This document shows positions 8,934-19,085 of a stretch of DNA of 64,000 nucleotides, piece by piece. How positions within the stretch are numbered: the first letter of the stretch is position 1; the number at the start of each line of letters is the position of its first letter. The notes below the pieces were generated by a model. The model saw only the letters and a program-made list of their open reading frames with translations. It did no database searches and was not told where the DNA came from. A program made the translations under genes and the position numbers. The stretch covers positions 69,885 to 133,884 of the forward strand of contig URHT01000001.1 of the NCBI GenBank assembly GCA_900547745.1, given 5' to 3'. The DNA is from an uncultured Eubacteriales bacterium (GTDB lineage: Bacteria; Bacillota; Clostridia; Oscillospirales; Oscillospiraceae).

Positions 8934-11900
8934 ATGAGAAAGAGGATCACAGCCCTGCTGCTGGCCGGCGCTCTGGCGCTGGGCCTGCTGCCGGCGCCCA
9001 TACTGGCCGCCCCCGCCGGGGATACGGTGCAGACCATCTCCACGGCGGCGGAATTTGCCGCCATGGACCCCGCCGGCTGCTACCGTCTGGCGGAGGATGT
9101 GACCATCACCGCGCCGTTCCCCGCCGTTTTCACCGGCAGCCTTGACGGCGGCGGCCACACCGTTACGCTGGCGCTGACGGCGCAGGCGGACACGGTGTCG
9201 CTGGCCCTCTTTCCCGAGACGGACGGCGCGTCCATTCAGGCGCTGACCATTACCGGTACCGTATCCGCCGGGGAGGACAGCGGCCTTGCCTACGCCGCCG
9301 CGCTGGCGGGCAGCACCTCCGGCGACACGGAGATCACCGCCTGCAAGACCACGGCGCGGCTGGATATCGCCGTCCCCGGCGCGTCCGTGGGCGGCCTGAC
9401 CGCCGCCCAGCTGGACGGCACACTGACACTGACGGGCTGCGCCGCCGCCGGTGAGATATCCGCGCCGCAGGCCGCCTTCACCGGCGGACTGGTGGGCCGA
9501 CAGGAGCCCTACAGCGCCCTGACCATGCAGAACTGCTATCAGACCGCCAACATCACCGGCGGCGCGGAGGACGGTCTTTGCACCGGTGGCCTGATCGGCT
9601 CCGTGGGCGGCGATGCCGTGCTGCGGGGCTGCTGGAGCGCCGCCTCGCCGGAGGATCATGCCGCCGCCCTGACCGCGTGGGGCGCACCGTACACCGTGTC
9701 CGGCGGCCTGACCGGCGCACTGTGCGGCGCGGTGGACGGCGGCGCGTCCCTCACCGGGGCACACTGCTTCTGGATCGCCGCCCCCGTGGGCGGCGACGGC
9801 GCCTTCCATCTGCCGGATTCCGGCCTGTTCCCGGAGTACGGCCCCGACCGGCGGGAGGCGCTGCTGGCCGCCCTCAACACCGACGCCGTGCCGGAGGGCT
9901 GTGCCTATCTGCTGCCCCCGGATACCGGATGGCCTCTGCTCCGCTGGGAGCAGCCGCTGACGGAGGAGGAGCGTCTGGCGGAGGCCCGCCAGACCGCCGC
10001 CGCCGAGGTGGAGACGGCCTTTGCCGCCGCCCTTGACCGGGTGCAGCAGCTGCTCGCCGCCGCCACGTCGCGTACCGGCCTGTGGTACGAGCTGTACGAC
10101 GCGGCGCGGCAGACGGCGTCCGACGCCGCCGCCCGGCTGGCGCAGCAGCGCGCCGAAGCGCTGTCGGCACTGACGGCCGGCACGGATATCAACGAAATAC
10201 AGCGCCTTGCGGCGGAGAGCCGCACGGCCATGGAGCAGACCGCCGCCGGCATGGAAAACGCCATCGGCGGTAATGGTGTTTCTATGGATAAGCGCTGGGA
10301 CGGCGTGACGCAGACCCGTCCCACCGGCACCGGCACCGCCGCCGATCCGTTTCTGATCACCTCCGGCGCGGAGCTGGCGTGGTTCGCCGCCCGGGTCAAC
10401 GGCGGCAGCACCGCCCTGTGCGCCCGTGTCACCGAGCCGCTGGATCTGGGCGATATGCCCTGGACGCCTATCGGCGCGTCCGACAGTGTGGATACCGACG
10501 GCGGCTACTGCGGCACCTTCGACGGCGGCGGCTTCATCATCCACGGCCTGTCCGTCACCGACACCGCCGCCGTGCGCAGCTACACCGGCCTGTTCGGCAC
10601 CGTGGCGGACGGCGGCACCGTCCGCCACGTCCGTGTGGCGGGGAGCATCACCTGTGACCAGCCGGACAGCGGCGGCAACCGCGTCCTTAACTGCGCCGCC
10701 GGCGGCATCGCGGGCCGCAGCAGCGGCATCATCTACCGCTGCGAGACATCGGTACATATCACCACCGCCCCCGGCGCACGCCCCGCCGTCCATATCGGCG
10801 GCATCGCGGGCCAGCTCAGCGGGAATGGCATCCTCGATGGCTGTGTCAGCTACGGCGTTCTCACCGGCGACCTGTCCAACACCGGCGGCATCGCCGGCAC
10901 CGTGCGGCAGAACGCCGTGGTGCGCTACTGCCGCAGCGAGGGGACTGTCACCGGCCTGCGCAGCGTAGGCGGCATCGCCGGGCTTCTCACCGGCGGCGGC
11001 CAGATCCGGGAGTGCGAGAACCGCGCCGCCGTTACCGGCACCATCGGCGTGGGCGGCATCGCGGGCCGTCTGGACAAGGACAGCCATTATTCCGACGAGC
11101 TGGATGTCACCGTGACCCACGCGGCCAACTACGGCTCCGTCAGCGGCAGCAGCGGCAACGCCTGCGGCACCGGCGGCATCGCCGGCTGGCTGGGCGCCGT
11201 GGAAAACGGCACATACACCGGCAGCGCCGCCCTCTCCTACGTTTACAACAGCGGTACCGTCACCGCCGGCGGCAGCACCGCGGGCGTCGCCTGCGGCGGC
11301 CTGATCGGCAACTGGAAGACGGGCCGCGTCACCCACGGGCAGAACGCCTCTGCCAACCGTCTCTGGGGCGTGGCCGAGACGCTGGGCACCGCCGCCGAGG
11401 ACGCGGTGCAGGTGTCCGCCCTCACGCCGGATACCGCGCCGGACGCCGGCCGCTGGGACAAGACCACCGCCACCCGCACCCTGCTGGCCAGGCGCATCAC
11501 CCCTACCGATGCCCGCCGCGCCGTCTACGGTGAGGAGCAGAGCGCCGTGTACAACGATATCCTGCTGACGTATCTGCGCCGGGTGGAGCTGTCCGCCTCC
11601 GCCGCAGAGACGGACGCGCAGCTGGCCGGCTGCGACGCCCAGCTGCAGACCGTGCTCACCGGCGCGGCTGCCGCCGGGGCCCAGCTGCTGACGGACATGC
11701 GCGCCTACGCCGACGCCCGGCTCTACGGCCCGGAGGATGCCGCCGAGCTCCAGCGCCTGCTGGAGCAGGCGGCGCAGGACGTGGCCGCCGCCGTCACCCT
11801 GCGTGACGTGACGCTGCTGCGCCAGACCTATCTGGGCACCGACCGGCTGGACGGCCTGCTCCAGCGCGTGCCCACCTACCCCGCCCGCATGGGGCAGGCG

Positions 11901-13487
11901 CTGTACAGCGCCTTTATCTACCAGAAAAACTACACGCTGGAGGACATGGCCACGCTGCTGTGCGCCTACGAGGACTGGTGTCTGCAAATGAACAGCGCCG
12001 CCGCCGTGCAGGCGGTGGACGCCCTGTATGCCGACGCCCGTCAGGCCCTGTCCCAGCTGGTGTTCACCTTCCGGCAGACCGATACCCCGCCGGATATGGC
12101 GGAAGCCGCCGCGCTGGCGCTGGAGCTGGCCCGCACCCGGGCGCAGCAGCGCCTGACGGAGCTGGCGGACAGCCGCATCGCTGCCCTTGCCGACCTGGCG
12201 GGTGACCTGACGCGGTATCCCGCCGCCCGCCGCCAGCAGCTGACGGCGGCGCTGGCCTACTCCGCCGCCGCCATCCGCGCCGCAGCGGACAGGGACTTTT
12301 CCGCCCTGACCGACCATGCCGCCGTGGCCGCCGCGCTGGAGGCCGCCGCCGTCGATGTGGAGACGGCTTACGCCGCCGCCTGCACCCGCCTGCAGCGCCT
12401 GCTGGACAGCACCGGCGATTGGGACGGTGTCTCCTTGCGGCAGCCGGAGGGCTCCGGTACTGCCGATGACCCCTACCGTATCGCCGCCGCGCAGGAGCTG
12501 GCATGGCTGGCCCGGACGGTGAACAGCGGGGCAGGGGAGGGACTCTGCGCCGTGCTGACGGCGGACATCGACCTGGGCTATCAGCCGTGGCCCGTTATCG
12601 GCGCGTCCGCGCCCTTCACCGGCACGCTGGACGGGCAGGGACACACCGTCTCCGGCCTGTGCGTCACCGAATTGTCGGGCCGCACCGCGCTGGGCCTGTT
12701 CGGTACGGCGGAGCATGCCGTGTTCCGCGACATCACCGTTTCCGGCAGCATCGACCTCACCGGCGTGGATATGACCGGCGCGGCGGACGCCCTCCGTGTC
12801 GGCGGCCTTGTGGGCCTCGGCAGCGGCGTCACGCTGGAGCGCTGCGTCTCGCAGGTGGAGATCACCGTTTCCCTGACCAACGCCGCGGATAACCAGTCCG
12901 CCGCGCTGGGCGGCCTTGCGGGCCGTCTCACCGGCGATGCGCACCGCCTGACGGACTGCCGCAATGAGGGCGCGATCACCGTCACCATAGCTCCCGGCAG
13001 CCGCTATCCGGGCGGCAGCGGGCAGGGCGGTCTGGGCGGCGTCACCGGCAGCGTCACGTCCGACGCCGTGCTGGCGCGCTGCGTCAACACCGGCACGATC
13101 ACCGCCGGCCGCGCCGCCGGCGTGGGCGGCATCGCGGGCCGTCTGGAAGGCGGCAGCATCACCGTGACCCAGTGCGCCAATCAGGGTGCGGTATCCAACG
13201 ACACCGCCGCCTCGCTGCTCCGCCGGGGCGGCACCGGCGGCATCGCCGGACTGGCCGTCTCCGGCAGCATCACCATCGATCGCTGCTACAACACCGGCGC
13301 CGTCTCCGGCCACACTATCGTGGGCGGTATTCTGGGCGGCGAGAGCGGCGACTATGCCGCCAGCATCCCCTCCTACACCGGCAACAGCGCCCTTGTGGTG
13401 CAGAACTGCTACAACGCGGGCTCTCTGCGCACCGGCTCGTCCACGGAGCGCATCGGCTGGCTATCCGCTGGACGGCCGCTACCGTGA
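8934..13487 (+). CDS. Giant GLUG-repeat surface protein, upstream part of a frameshifted gene
   Basis: I chose ATG 8934 (CAGGAGAGATACCC upstream) because it begins a classic signal peptide (MRKR, hydrophobic core, ILAAPA); the open frame extends further upstream only as a shadow. Three blocks of GLUG repeats (GGIAG motifs with CY/NCYN strands) are separated by alanine-rich helical stretches (about residues 340-450 and 860-1160). The frame ends at 13487 in the middle of a GLUG/linker region, and the same protein continues in the +1 frame from about 13459 to 14964. It is therefore half of a ~2000-residue wall- or membrane-anchored protein, or the gene is broken here. No dockerin is present. Confidence 0.8.
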   Translation: MRKRITALLLAGALALGLLPAPILAAPAGDTVQTISTAAEFAAMDPAGCYRLAEDVTITAPFPAVFTGSLDGGGHTVTLALTAQADTVSLALFPETDGASIQALTITGTVSAGEDSGLAYAAALAGSTSGDTEITACKTTARLDIAVPGASVGGLTAAQLDGTLTLTGCAAAGEISAPQAAFTGGLVGRQEPYSALTMQNCYQTANITGGAEDGLCTGGLIGSVGGDAVLRGCWSAASPEDHAAALTAWGAPYTVSGGLTGALCGAVDGGASLTGAHCFWIAAPVGGDGAFHLPDSGLFPEYGPDRREALLAALNTDAVPEGCAYLLPPDTGWPLLRWEQPLTEEERLAEARQTAAAEVETAFAAALDRVQQLLAAATSRTGLWYELYDAARQTASDAAARLAQQRAEALSALTAGTDINEIQRLAAESRTAMEQTAAGMENAIGGNGVSMDKRWDGVTQTRPTGTGTAADPFLITSGAELAWFAARVNGGSTALCARVTEPLDLGDMPWTPIGASDSVDTDGGYCGTFDGGGFIIHGLSVTDTAAVRSYTGLFGTVADGGTVRHVRVAGSITCDQPDSGGNRVLNCAAGGIAGRSSGIIYRCETSVHITTAPGARPAVHIGGIAGQLSGNGILDGCVSYGVLTGDLSNTGGIAGTVRQNAVVRYCRSEGTVTGLRSVGGIAGLLTGGGQIRECENRAAVTGTIGVGGIAGRLDKDSHYSDELDVTVTHAANYGSVSGSSGNACGTGGIAGWLGAVENGTYTGSAALSYVYNSGTVTAGGSTAGVACGGLIGNWKTGRVTHGQNASANRLWGVAETLGTAAEDAVQVSALTPDTAPDAGRWDKTTATRTLLARRITPTDARRAVYGEEQSAVYNDILLTYLRRVELSASAAETDAQLAGCDAQLQTVLTGAAAAGAQLLTDMRAYADARLYGPEDAAELQRLLEQAAQDVAAAVTLRDVTLLRQTYLGTDRLDGLLQRVPTYPARMGQALYSAFIYQKNYTLEDMATLLCAYEDWCLQMNSAAAVQAVDALYADARQALSQLVFTFRQTDTPPDMAEAAALALELARTRAQQRLTELADSRIAALADLAGDLTRYPAARRQQLTAALAYSAAAIRAAADRDFSALTDHAAVAAALEAAAVDVETAYAAACTRLQRLLDSTGDWDGVSLRQPEGSGTADDPYRIAAAQELAWLARTVNSGAGEGLCAVLTADIDLGYQPWPVIGASAPFTGTLDGQGHTVSGLCVTELSGRTALGLFGTAEHAVFRDITVSGSIDLTGVDMTGAADALRVGGLVGLGSGVTLERCVSQVEITVSLTNAADNQSAALGGLAGRLTGDAHRLTDCRNEGAITVTIAPGSRYPGGSGQGGLGGVTGSVTSDAVLARCVNTGTITAGRAAGVGGIAGRLEGGSITVTQCANQGAVSNDTAASLLRRGGTGGIAGLAVSGSITIDRCYNTGAVSGHTIVGGILGGESGDYAASIPSYTGNSALVVQNCYNAGSLRTGSSTERIGWLSAGRPLP
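13455..13465 (+). other. Frameshift site in the GLUG-repeat gene
   Basis: Upstream frame reads ...ERIG then WLSAGRPLP-stop; downstream frame reads GYPLDGRYRDG... Joining ERIG to GYPLDG needs only the removal of one base near 13458. No slippery heptamer or stimulatory structure is obvious at the site, so a mutation, a phase switch or an assembly error is likelier than programmed frameshifting. Confidence 0.7.
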
Positions 13488-14964
13488 CGGCCTGACGGTG
13501 CTCACCGGCGCGGCTCGGGCCCGTCTGGGCTGGCGCAGCAGCCAGGGCGACAGCGTTGCCCAGTGCGATACCCTGACGCCGGACGTGTTTCCCGGCCTTG
13601 TCCGCAGCATCGGCGGGCTCAACGGCGGCTATCCGCTGTTCGACTGGCAGCTGCTGGAGTCCCGCGGCCGCGAAGCGGTCATCGACTATCTGGCGGACTA
13701 CTACGCCCAATATGTGCAGCCCTACGTCTCCGCCGCCCAGCGGCAGACGTTTGCCCAGCTGCTGACCGATACCTCCGCCGCCCTCCGCAGCGCCGCGTCG
13801 GCGGACGCCATCCTCACCGCTTATGACGCGGCCATGGCCTGCCTGACCTCGCCGGAGCTGCTGGCGCAGGCCGTTGCCGCCGCCCAAAAGCAGCTGACGG
13901 CGCGCTATCAGGACGCCTGCAAGGCGTACCCCCATATCACCGCCGATCTGCTGTCTCTGTACGAAAAGCAGCGCGCGGCGCTGACGGCCTGTACCGCCGC
14001 CAACGAGACGGACACGGTGCTGGATGCCTTTGCCGCCGGTGTGGTGGACTGCCTGCTGCTGAAGCTGGCCGGCCTCCCCATGAAGGAGCTGGCGGAGCGC
14101 CTTCCGCAGGCGGAAGCGGCCGCCGCCGCGCTGACCGATGCCCAGCGGGGCATGCTGCTGTACTACGGCCGTCTCCCGGAGCGCAAAAATATGCTGGCGC
14201 TGTACCAGCAGAACATCGAAAAGCTGACCCAGTGGAGCGAGGAGGACAAGACCTCCTACCGCGACCTCTGGACGGAGCTGACTGAGCTGGCTGAAACGGG
14301 CCGCCAGGCGCTGGACGACGCGGTGGATGCCGAGGGCATGACCGCCGCGCTGGATGTCTACTGCGCCGGCGTGGCGGAAGCCCTCATCACCGCCATCGGC
14401 CCCGTTCCGGAGCTGCTGACCGTCGAGGACGCGGCCCTGTACCAGAAGGCCATCCTCCGTGCGCAGGCGTATTATAACCGCCTTTCCGACGTGCAGAAGG
14501 AGCTGGTGCCCAATCTGGAGGAGCTGGAAGCGGCGCAGGCCCGTTACCAGCAGTTTGAAAAGGATCTGGCCGCCGCCCGTCAGGTGGAGGGGCTCATCGC
14601 CGCCATCGGCACGGTGACGGCGGACAGCCTTGCCGCCCTGCAGCGGGCGCAGACGGCCTACGACGCCCTGACCGCCGCCCAGAAAATTCTGGTTTCCCCC
14701 GCCATGCTCACCCTTTTGCAGACGGGCTGGACGCGCTGGCAGGAGCTGGCGTCCCGGCCCGCAGATACCCCTGCCACGGAGGAACCGGCCCCCGCGCCGT
14801 CTCCGTCGGCATCTGCGCCGCGCCCCTTTGACTGGAGCCTTGTCTGGATGTCGCTGGGCGTTGCCGCCTGCTTCTGCGTCATCCTGTTCACCGGCACATG
14901 GTTCGCCGGAGCCCGCCGTGCCGCCAGGAGGCGTGCGGACAACAGTAAGGAGTGGTACTCATGA
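13459..14964 (+). CDS. Downstream part of the frameshifted GLUG surface protein, C-terminal membrane anchor
   Basis: No start codon with a ribosome binding site is visible at the 5' end; the frame continues the preceding ORF after a one-base shift. It codes the end of the GLUG region (LNGGYPLFDWQ, the usual closing motif), then ~400 residues of helical, alanine/leucine-rich repeats of about 90 residues, each with a recurring ALxxAQxAYDALTAAQK pattern. A Pro/Ala-rich linker, one transmembrane helix (SLVWMSLGVAACFCVILFT) and an Arg-rich cytoplasmic tail follow. The stop overlaps the next start (ATGA), so translation of the two is probably coupled. Whether this part is made depends on the frameshift being real. 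Confidence 0.7.
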   Translation, partial: GYPLDGRYRDGLTVLTGAARARLGWRSSQGDSVAQCDTLTPDVFPGLVRSIGGLNGGYPLFDWQLLESRGREAVIDYLADYYAQYVQPYVSAAQRQTFAQLLTDTSAALRSAASADAILTAYDAAMACLTSPELLAQAVAAAQKQLTARYQDACKAYPHITADLLSLYEKQRAALTACTAANETDTVLDAFAAGVVDCLLLKLAGLPMKELAERLPQAEAAAAALTDAQRGMLLYYGRLPERKNMLALYQQNIEKLTQWSEEDKTSYRDLWTELTELAETGRQALDDAVDAEGMTAALDVYCAGVAEALITAIGPVPELLTVEDAALYQKAILRAQAYYNRLSDVQKELVPNLEELEAAQARYQQFEKDLAAARQVEGLIAAIGTVTADSLAALQRAQTAYDALTAAQKILVSPAMLTLLQTGWTRWQELASRPADTPATEEPAPAPSPSASAPRPFDWSLVWMSLGVAACFCVILFTGTWFAGARRAARRRADNSKEWYS

Positions 14965-17045
14965 AAAAATGGATACCGCGTGCGCTGGGACTGACAGCGG
15001 CACTGGCGCTGGTGCTGGCCGCCGTATGGCTGGCCGCGGGGCTGCAGCCCGCCGCCCCGCCCCAGCCGGAGGTGCAGCCCGCCTCCCGCACCCTCATCAC
15101 CGAGGGGGAGCTGCTGTACGACGGCGCGGCGCTGACCGCCTCGGATGTCTCTCTCGCCGACGGCGCCGCCGCCCCGCAGCCCGCCGATACCCCGCAGGAG
15201 GATACCCCTGCCGAGGACGCCCCCGCCGACACCGCCGATGGTCTGGAGGACTTTCAGGATATCACGGATCGGGGCGGCGGCTCCGGCGGCCAGCTTCCCA
15301 GCCGCGAGACGGACAGCCGGACGGACGGCGATGGCGGCGGCCAGACGGAGGAGGGGGACGCATGGTTCACCACCTCCATCGTGGACGGCGACCGCGTCAC
15401 GGACGCCGCCTACCCCTTCACCATCCGCCACCTGAAGCCGGAGGCGCAGGTGCTGGGCCTGTCCGTGTCCGTCAACGGCAGCGTTACGGACTACGCCGCC
15501 AATACCTCCGGCGGCACGCTGACCCTCACCGGCGGCGCCAACACCGTCACCGTCACCGCCCAGTACCGGACGGCTGACCGCACCGTCACCGCCTCCCATA
15601 CCTATACCCTGTACTATCTGGACGGCCAGTGGGTGCTCATCGTCCAGCGCGCCTCGGACGGCGTCTCCCTCAGTGGCCTTGCCGTCACCGAACGGACGCT
15701 GACGTTCCGCGCCGTGGCCGTGCAGGACGATACGCAGCAGCCTGTGCAGACCGTCCGTGTCAACGGCAGCACCGTCACCGGCAGCGGCGACCTCTATACC
15801 GCCCAGCTGCGCGCCGGTGCCAACGACATCACCGTGGAGGCCGGGGGCCGCATCGGCCTGACGGAGTCGTACACCGTCACCTACACCGCCCCGTCCTTCC
15901 GCATCGACACCCTGTTTTCAGACGGCCAGACCCGCACTGTCACGGCGGACACCCCCTCCGGCGGTTCCGAAACCGTTACGGTGGAGGGCGGCAGCGAAAA
16001 CGCCCGTGTCTGGGTGTCCGTGGAGGGCGTCACCGGCCTTGAGACGCTGGAGGAGCTGCGTCTGGACGGACGCCGTCTCTCCCCCGGGGCCGACGGCGGC
16101 TATGCCGTGACCCTCGACCCCCGCGCCCCCGTGACGCTGACGCTGTACTACACCGATTCCGACGGCGCGTCCCGTGAATACAGCTACGTCCTGCGCTTCC
16201 GCCGCACCGGCGGCGGGGAGGAGGGCCTGCGGCCCACCATCTCCGCCCAGATCGAAGCCGACGGTACGACCATGGGCCTGACGGACGGCCTTGTGCTGAA
16301 GAACCCCGCTGTCCTCCTGCTGGTGGAGGGCCGCAGCGGGCAGGGCGAGCAGCTTTACAGCAACAACTTCACCGTTGCCGTCAACGGCACCGTTATCCCC
16401 GCCCCCACCTCCCAGACCGGCAGCCTGTTCGGCTACGATGCCTACCTGCTGTACGAGGGGGCCAACACCATCACCGTCACCGCCGTGGATAACGACGGCG
16501 TCAGCGCCTCCCGGACGTGGACGGTGTACTACGAGGCGGGGCAGATCACCGTCACCGTCAGCGTGGAGGCCACCACCGTGGGCCTCGGTACGCTGGTGCC
16601 CTACGCTGCTGTCACCGTCCCCGGCGGCACCGACGCCCTTACCATTCTGGAGCAGGCGCTGGCCCAGTACGGCTACACCGCCGATGTGGAGCGGGGCGAG
16701 TACCTGTCCGCCATCTGCGGCCCCGGCATCTGCACCGGCTACAGCATCGACCCGGAGCTGATGGAGCTCATCGTGGCCGACGGCATGGACGCGCAGGGCG
16801 TGGGCTACGAGCCATCCCCGGCGTCGGAGGATCGTCTGGGTGAATTTGACTTTTACCGCTGGTCTGGCTGGATGTTCTCCGTCAACGGCAGCTATCCCGG
16901 CATCAGCATGGCGTCCTACGCGCCGCAGGACGGCGCGGTGCTGCGCGTCCGCTTCACGCTGGCCATGGGCAAGGACATCGGGGCCTACGACGGCTCCGGC
17001 GGGGCCTACGGCGAATCCAGCGGCAACTACTACAGAGAATGGTAA
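14961..17045 (+). CDS. Membrane-anchored secreted protein with C-terminal DUF4430 domain
   Basis: Starts at ATG 14961 (TAAGGAG upstream), overlapping the previous stop. The N-terminus has one hydrophobic segment (about residues 8-30) that could be a signal anchor, followed by a Pro/Asp/Glu-rich low-complexity linker to ~130. The middle holds several cadherin-like/Ig-like beta-sandwich repeats (VSVNGSVTDY, ANTITVTAVDNDG). Residues ~550-680 match the DUF4430 / transcobalamin-C-like fold: ALTILEQAL, YLSAICG, SGWMFSVNGSYP and a closing MGKDIG. The same domain ends the lipoprotein encoded at 21334. Probably displayed outside the cell and working with the neighbouring dockerin/cohesin proteins. Confidence 0.75.
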   Translation: MKKWIPRALGLTAALALVLAAVWLAAGLQPAAPPQPEVQPASRTLITEGELLYDGAALTASDVSLADGAAAPQPADTPQEDTPAEDAPADTADGLEDFQDITDRGGGSGGQLPSRETDSRTDGDGGGQTEEGDAWFTTSIVDGDRVTDAAYPFTIRHLKPEAQVLGLSVSVNGSVTDYAANTSGGTLTLTGGANTVTVTAQYRTADRTVTASHTYTLYYLDGQWVLIVQRASDGVSLSGLAVTERTLTFRAVAVQDDTQQPVQTVRVNGSTVTGSGDLYTAQLRAGANDITVEAGGRIGLTESYTVTYTAPSFRIDTLFSDGQTRTVTADTPSGGSETVTVEGGSENARVWVSVEGVTGLETLEELRLDGRRLSPGADGGYAVTLDPRAPVTLTLYYTDSDGASREYSYVLRFRRTGGGEEGLRPTISAQIEADGTTMGLTDGLVLKNPAVLLLVEGRSGQGEQLYSNNFTVAVNGTVIPAPTSQTGSLFGYDAYLLYEGANTITVTAVDNDGVSASRTWTVYYEAGQITVTVSVEATTVGLGTLVPYAAVTVPGGTDALTILEQALAQYGYTADVERGEYLSAICGPGICTGYSIDPELMELIVADGMDAQGVGYEPSPASEDRLGEFDFYRWSGWMFSVNGSYPGISMASYAPQDGAVLRVRFTLAMGKDIGAYDGSGGAYGESSGNYYREW

Positions 17046-17055
17046 AGGAGAAACG

Positions 17056-17991
<936 letters not shown>

Positions 17992-17993
17992 CC

Positions 17994-19085
17994 ATGGCGC
18001 GGAACCGTATCCTGTTTCTTCTCTGGCTGCTGCTGTGGCTGGCGGCGTGGGCGCTGGGCGCGGGCAATGTATCCGGCGGCATCCTGCTGGGCAGCCTGCT
18101 GCTGGCGCTGGGGGAGGTGCTGCTGGCCCGCCGCGTCCGGAAGCGGCTGTCGGCGTCCCTCACCGCCGCCCTGTCCTGCCGGAAGGGCGGCCAGCTGCCG
18201 GTAACGCTGACCGTGACCAACACCGGCCTTTTCACCGCGCCGCAGGTGCGCGCCGTGGTGCGCTGCCGCAACCTGCTCACCGGTGAGCAGTGGGAAAAGA
18301 CCCTGCGCCTTGCCGTTCCCGGCAGGGGGGAGGGCTGCGCCGCCGCGTCCTTCGCGCCGCCCCGCTGCGGCAAGCTGGAGCTGACGGTGCAGACCCTGAC
18401 GGCCCTTGACATCTTCGGCCTGTGGGGCGCGAAGCAGTCCGTATCCCTCGCCGCCTCGGCGCTGGTGCTGCCGGAGCTGTACCCCGTCACCCTGTCCCTG
18501 TCGGAGCGCTGCGTGCCGGACGCGGACAGCGCGGAGTATTCCATGACCCGCCCCGGCGACGACCCCAGCGAGACGTTGGGCCTGCGGGAATATCAGGCCG
18601 GCGACCGCCTGCGCAGCATCCACTGGAAGCTGTCGGAAAAGACGGGCGGCCTGATGGTGCGCCAGCTGGGCCTGCCGGTGGATGACACGCTGCTGCTGGT
18701 GCTGGACAACTCCGCCGCCGCGCCGCCCGCCCCGGCGGAGCGGGAAGCGCTGGGCGAGGCGGTGATCTCCGTCTCCGCCGCCCTGTGCCGTCAGGGGTTT
18801 GCCCATCGGGTGGCGTGGCTGGATCGCCCCGGCGGCGAGCTGGCCTTCCGCGCCGTTTCCTCCATGGACGAGCTGACGGCGGCCATGCCCGACATCCTCT
18901 CCGCCGAAACGGAGGTGGATGACCAGGACGTGCCCGCCCGTCTGGCCGGCTGCCGCGCCGCCGATGCCGCCCACATGCTGGTGCTGACGCTGCGCCCCGC
19001 CGGGGAGCCGTCCGCTTCCATGACGTTCTGCACCGTCACCCCGGCGGCGCTGTCGGGAAAGGAGGGACTGACCCTTGCGCTCTGA
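17994..19085 (+). CDS. DUF58-domain membrane protein (MoxR partner)
   Basis: Starts at ATG 17994, two bases after the MoxR stop. Two adjacent transmembrane segments occupy about residues 5-45. The hallmark DUF58 motif lies near residues 200-225: YQAGDRLRSIHWKLS followed by LMVRQLG. The C-terminal half has a degenerate von Willebrand-A-like fold (LLLVLDNS). DUF58 proteins are typical genetic partners of MoxR ATPases. The coding end overlaps the next gene by 11 bp, so the MoxR, DUF58 and transglutaminase-like proteins are probably made as one set. Confidence 0.9.
   Translation: MARNRILFLLWLLLWLAAWALGAGNVSGGILLGSLLLALGEVLLARRVRKRLSASLTAALSCRKGGQLPVTLTVTNTGLFTAPQVRAVVRCRNLLTGEQWEKTLRLAVPGRGEGCAAASFAPPRCGKLELTVQTLTALDIFGLWGAKQSVSLAASALVLPELYPVTLSLSERCVPDADSAEYSMTRPGDDPSETLGLREYQAGDRLRSIHWKLSEKTGGLMVRQLGLPVDDTLLLVLDNSAAAPPAPAEREALGEAVISVSAALCRQGFAHRVAWLDRPGGELAFRAVSSMDELTAAMPDILSAETEVDDQDVPARLAGCRAADAAHMLVLTLRPAGEPSASMTFCTVTPAALSGKEGLTLAL

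Noticed and set aside
5336..9064. A 1242-codon open frame on the minus strand opposite the dockerin/propeller gene
   Set aside because: It is Gly/His/Ala-rich without domains, signal or ribosome binding site, and mirrors a plus-strand gene with clear domains; GC-rich codon bias produces such shadows.
13459..13487. Programmed -1/+1 frameshifting
   Set aside because: No slippery heptamer, strong downstream pseudoknot or internal ribosome binding site is visible, so I list it as a mutation or error.
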